DNA of 64,000 bases, taken from assembly GCF_027921745.1 (NCBI RefSeq), contig NC_079238.1, forward strand, positions 1,178,001 through 1,242,000. Direction: 5' to 3'. Each line of letters starts with the position of its first letter. Positions within the stretch are counted from its first letter, which is position 1. The notes beneath the pieces were generated by a model. It did no database searches. It was not told the DNA's origin and saw only the letters and a program-made list of their open reading frames with translations. The position numbers and the translations under genes were made by a program. The stretch comes from Schizosaccharomyces osmophilus (taxonomy: Eukaryota > Ascomycota > Schizosaccharomycetes > Schizosaccharomycetales > Schizosaccharomycetaceae). Shown piece by piece: positions 62,076 through 64,000 of this stretch.

Positions 62076-63335
62076 TTAAAATGGATGAACACGGACGACT
62101 GCACGTCCAATATATTCGACGACGTGTCCGGAAGTAGGCAGAGGATCATGATTGCTGAACGTGAGCGAAAATGAACTAGGGAATTCATTCGGCAAGTGAG
62201 ATGCGACAAAGCTATGAAGGTCATGAATTTTATCTTCTTTAGAGAATTCATGGTATAGGGGCTTACCATCACCAAAATCAAATTTAACGGTCGCCGTGGA
62301 TGGGTAAGTCTTTGGAGCATTTGAGCTAATCGTCCGAGAAGGTTGACTCGCTCTTTTTCGAAGAATATTTTGGTAAAGCTCCAGCTGGCTTTTGGAAGGC
62401 TCTAGATCGTATTCATCCTGCTCTCTTTCACTTTTCTTTTCTTTTTTGACTTTGCTCATCATTGATCCTAAAATATTTTTGCTATTAAATCCTTTTGAGT
62501 TTGAATTATCACTTGCTCGTGACGAATCCTGCAGACTTGGAGCTTCAATATCGGCGGCAGATGGGCTTGGCTCCTTCAAAGTTTCGAGTATAGCTTCTTT
62601 TTTTTCCAAAGTTGACGGTTCCTCTTTTGGTGATGAGCCGATACTAGTCGGCTCAACTTTGGGGGTTTTTGCCTCTGGTGTAATTTCCCTGGTAGAAGGT
62701 GCTATATCCACAGATTCTTTAACATGATATAAACCTTGCATATAAGGTGCTTTTTCAGGAGGTGAGTCTGAAGAATTGCTGTCTACGTTAGAATTAGGAG
62801 ATGCAATCACTCTGTTAGGTTTTGTAGTTTCTATAGCTGGTTCGCTTGATTTAGGAATTAGACGAATGAGAACACTACCTTCATTCAAACCAAAGAATGA
62901 AAGCGGTTGCTGAAACTCGGTTTCACGATATGCTCGTCCATTGATTAAAACATGGTCAACATTGGAAAGGAAAGAATGCTTATCCAACAAATGGAGCAAG
63001 ATATTTTGTGACGAAATCTGATCCACAACCCTCGGAAATCCAGGCATTTGAAGAGCAACTTTGAGTTGTCCACCAGATGCTGAAGATGATCCAGGTGACG
63101 CGTTGGATGGTTGTCGTGACTCCTTCAGTGTTAATTTGGACCCTTGCGAAAGGCCAGAATGCCGCATTAACGTCGAAAGATCTAGCTTTTTATCATTATG
63201 CAATAATTCCAAACGACTCCAGTCTGAAAATCCTAGTTTTTGGTATGAAGCAAGAACAACCTCTTGTAGCGGCGCAGAAGGCGTTAGTTTTACAGGATGC
63301 TTTTGAAACCCTTTACAGGCAAATACTGTAGTCAT
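62076..63335 (-). CDS. ubx4: UBX-domain Cdc48 cofactor, ASPL/TUG-like (Ubx4)
   Basis: 419 residues, single exon. The N-terminus (MTTVFACKGFQKHPVKLTPSAPLQEVVLASYQKLG, about 1-75) is a TUG-UBL1 ubiquitin-like domain. A second ubiquitin-like stretch is at about 95-165 (LQMPGFPRVVDQISSQNILLHLL...GSVLIRLIP). A Ser/Pro/Glu-rich linker follows, then a C-terminal UBX domain at about 340-419 (ATVKFDFGDGKPLYHEFSKEDKIHDLHSFVASHL). UBX cofactors of this class bind Cdc48/p97 and can regulate hexamer assembly. The usual R-x-x-x-F-P-R UBX signature is not obvious, as in other ASPL-type proteins. Confidence 0.9.
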   Translation of the reverse strand: MTTVFACKGFQKHPVKLTPSAPLQEVVLASYQKLGFSDWSRLELLHNDKKLDLSTLMRHSGLSQGSKLTLKESRQPSNASPGSSSASGGQLKVALQMPGFPRVVDQISSQNILLHLLDKHSFLSNVDHVLINGRAYRETEFQQPLSFFGLNEGSVLIRLIPKSSEPAIETTKPNRVIASPNSNVDSNSSDSPPEKAPYMQGLYHVKESVDIAPSTREITPEAKTPKVEPTSIGSSPKEEPSTLEKKEAILETLKEPSPSAADIEAPSLQDSSRASDNSNSKGFNSKNILGSMMSKVKKEKKSEREQDEYDLEPSKSQLELYQNILRKRASQPSRTISSNAPKTYPSTATVKFDFGDGKPLYHEFSKEDKIHDLHSFVASHLPNEFPSSFSLTFSNHDPLPTSGHVVEYIGRAVVRVHPF

Positions 63336-63829
63336 CGCTTTTCTTCAATTCTTTAGCAAGACTACGACTTTCCGCACAATGGGATTGGTTTTAGAAACCA
63401 CTCTGTTTGCTCAGACGAATTCAATAATACAGGTAACGTCAATCGTTACCTATGGTCGACGTATGGAAAAGCAAAGTAAAACTGCGAATAGAGAGTAAAT
63501 AGAGACAGACTAATCCTTTTATTCTATTTCTTTTTCTCTGATTGAAATTCTTTGAATAAAAAGTATGTAACGTAGAGCCATGTAACAACTGCTAATGGGA
63601 ATGCAGAGTGGGCTTTTCCTTGATCTGTTTATATAAGTATTGTGTAAGAGTTAGTAGAAAAAATAAAAAGCGTGAAAATAGGACTTCACTGTCAGAATTT
63701 TTAAGATAATTTTCTAAAAAAAATAATCAATTGATTGAGACTAGCCCAATTGGTTTCCTTGTGAAATAATGCTTCTTGTTTACTTACTTTGTTTACGACA
63801 CCTAAAAATAAATTTCCCTACTTTTCCTG

Positions 63830-63832
<3 letters not shown>

Positions 63833-63860
<28 letters not shown>
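63833..63860. repeat. Poly(A) homopolymer
   Basis: About 28 consecutive A on the plus strand (T on minus), 27 bp past the 3' end of tRNA-Tyr. Confidence 0.8.
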
Positions 63861-63862
<2 letters not shown>

Positions 63863-63880
63863 ATTCGCATAAAAAAGTTA

Positions 63881-63886
63881 AAAAAA
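63881..63886 (-). terminator. RNA polymerase III terminator of tRNA-Tyr
   Basis: TTTTTT on the minus strand directly after the tRNA 3' end. Confidence 0.75.
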
Positions 63887-63970
63887 TCTCTCGAGCCAGA
63901 TTCGAACTAGCGACCAACCGGTATCTTGAACATTACAGCCGGATGTGATAACCAACTACACCATCGAGAG
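63887..63970 (-). tRNA. tRNA-Tyr (GTA) with short intron
   Basis: 84-nt gene. The acceptor CTCTCGA pairs with TCGAGAG and has C1-G72, the eukaryotic tRNA-Tyr identity pair, with discriminator A73. D arm, T arm (GCTAG TTCGAAT CTGGC) and anticodon loop CTGTAA with anticodon GTA are clear. About 10 nt (TGTTCAAGAT) after position 37 form the intron. Pair 27-43 appears as a T-T mismatch in my fold. Confidence 0.9.
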
Positions 63971-64000
63971 AACTGTTGATATAGCTCTTTATAAAAACAA

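Larger units (their letters stand above)
63336..63886. other. Upstream region of ubx4 and A/T tract before tRNA-Tyr
   Basis: 550 bp; contains a long poly(A) run of about 28 at 63833-63860 and other A/T tracts. Replication-origin activity would be possible in such AT-rich spacers but cannot be judged. Confidence 0.45.

Overview
The window is a compact nuclear locus of a fission yeast (genus Schizosaccharomyces). The evidence is short introns with GTANGT donors and CTAAC-like branch sites, divergent and convergent genes with short spacers, a dimeric tRNA-Ser/initiator tRNA-Met gene, and HomolD/HomolE boxes on a ribosomal protein gene. Nearly every gene matches, in order, genes I recall from S. 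pombe chromosome II (cosmids c211, c23E6, c21C3). The proteins differ from what I remember of S. pombe, so this is probably another species such as a member of the S. octosporus group. That species call is inference; no database was searched.

Layout. 1-13.8 kb: gfh1 (GCP4, cut by the window edge), ysf3 (SF3b10), mcm6, an Arf GEF (gea1), a gene-free 1.2 kb holding a box C/D snoRNA cluster, and cwf3/syf1. 13.9-26.6 kb: rsm10, mri1, ssn6, the Rgp1 homologue sat1 and rfc1. 27.6-43.9 kb: rib3, arx1, utp10, nta1, the SNF2/RING translocase rrp2, a tRNA-Ser(CGA)-tRNA-iMet pair, and the triple-RRM gene cxr1 behind a 1.8 kb pyrimidine-rich leader. 44-51.8 kb: an unrecognised small multi-exon gene, git1, rtc3 and spo4. 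53-64 kb: a Psg1-like membrane protein, spt4, an Msc7-type aldehyde dehydrogenase, a secreted coiled-coil protein with C-terminal repeats, rps19, a thioredoxin-fold protein, ubx4 and an intron-containing tRNA-Tyr.

The genes are mostly housekeeping and are not a functional operon: DNA replication (mcm6, rfc1), splicing (ysf3, cwf3), ribosome synthesis and export (utp10, arx1, rps19, two snoRNAs), transcription (ssn6, spt4), Golgi traffic (gea1, sat1) and cAMP/meiosis/stress (git1, spo4, rtc3). No transposon, LTR element or CRISPR array was seen.

The most interesting unannotated content lies between gea1 and cwf3. A HomolD box and TATA box precede an apparently spliced non-coding transcript that carries at least two box C/D snoRNAs. 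One has a 17-bp antisense match to 18S rRNA (snR57-like site) and the other an 11-bp match to 25S rRNA (snR72-like site). Start codons were chosen as true ATGs; several long reading frames extend upstream only through TTG codons. Lengths of homopolymer runs read by eye may be off by one.
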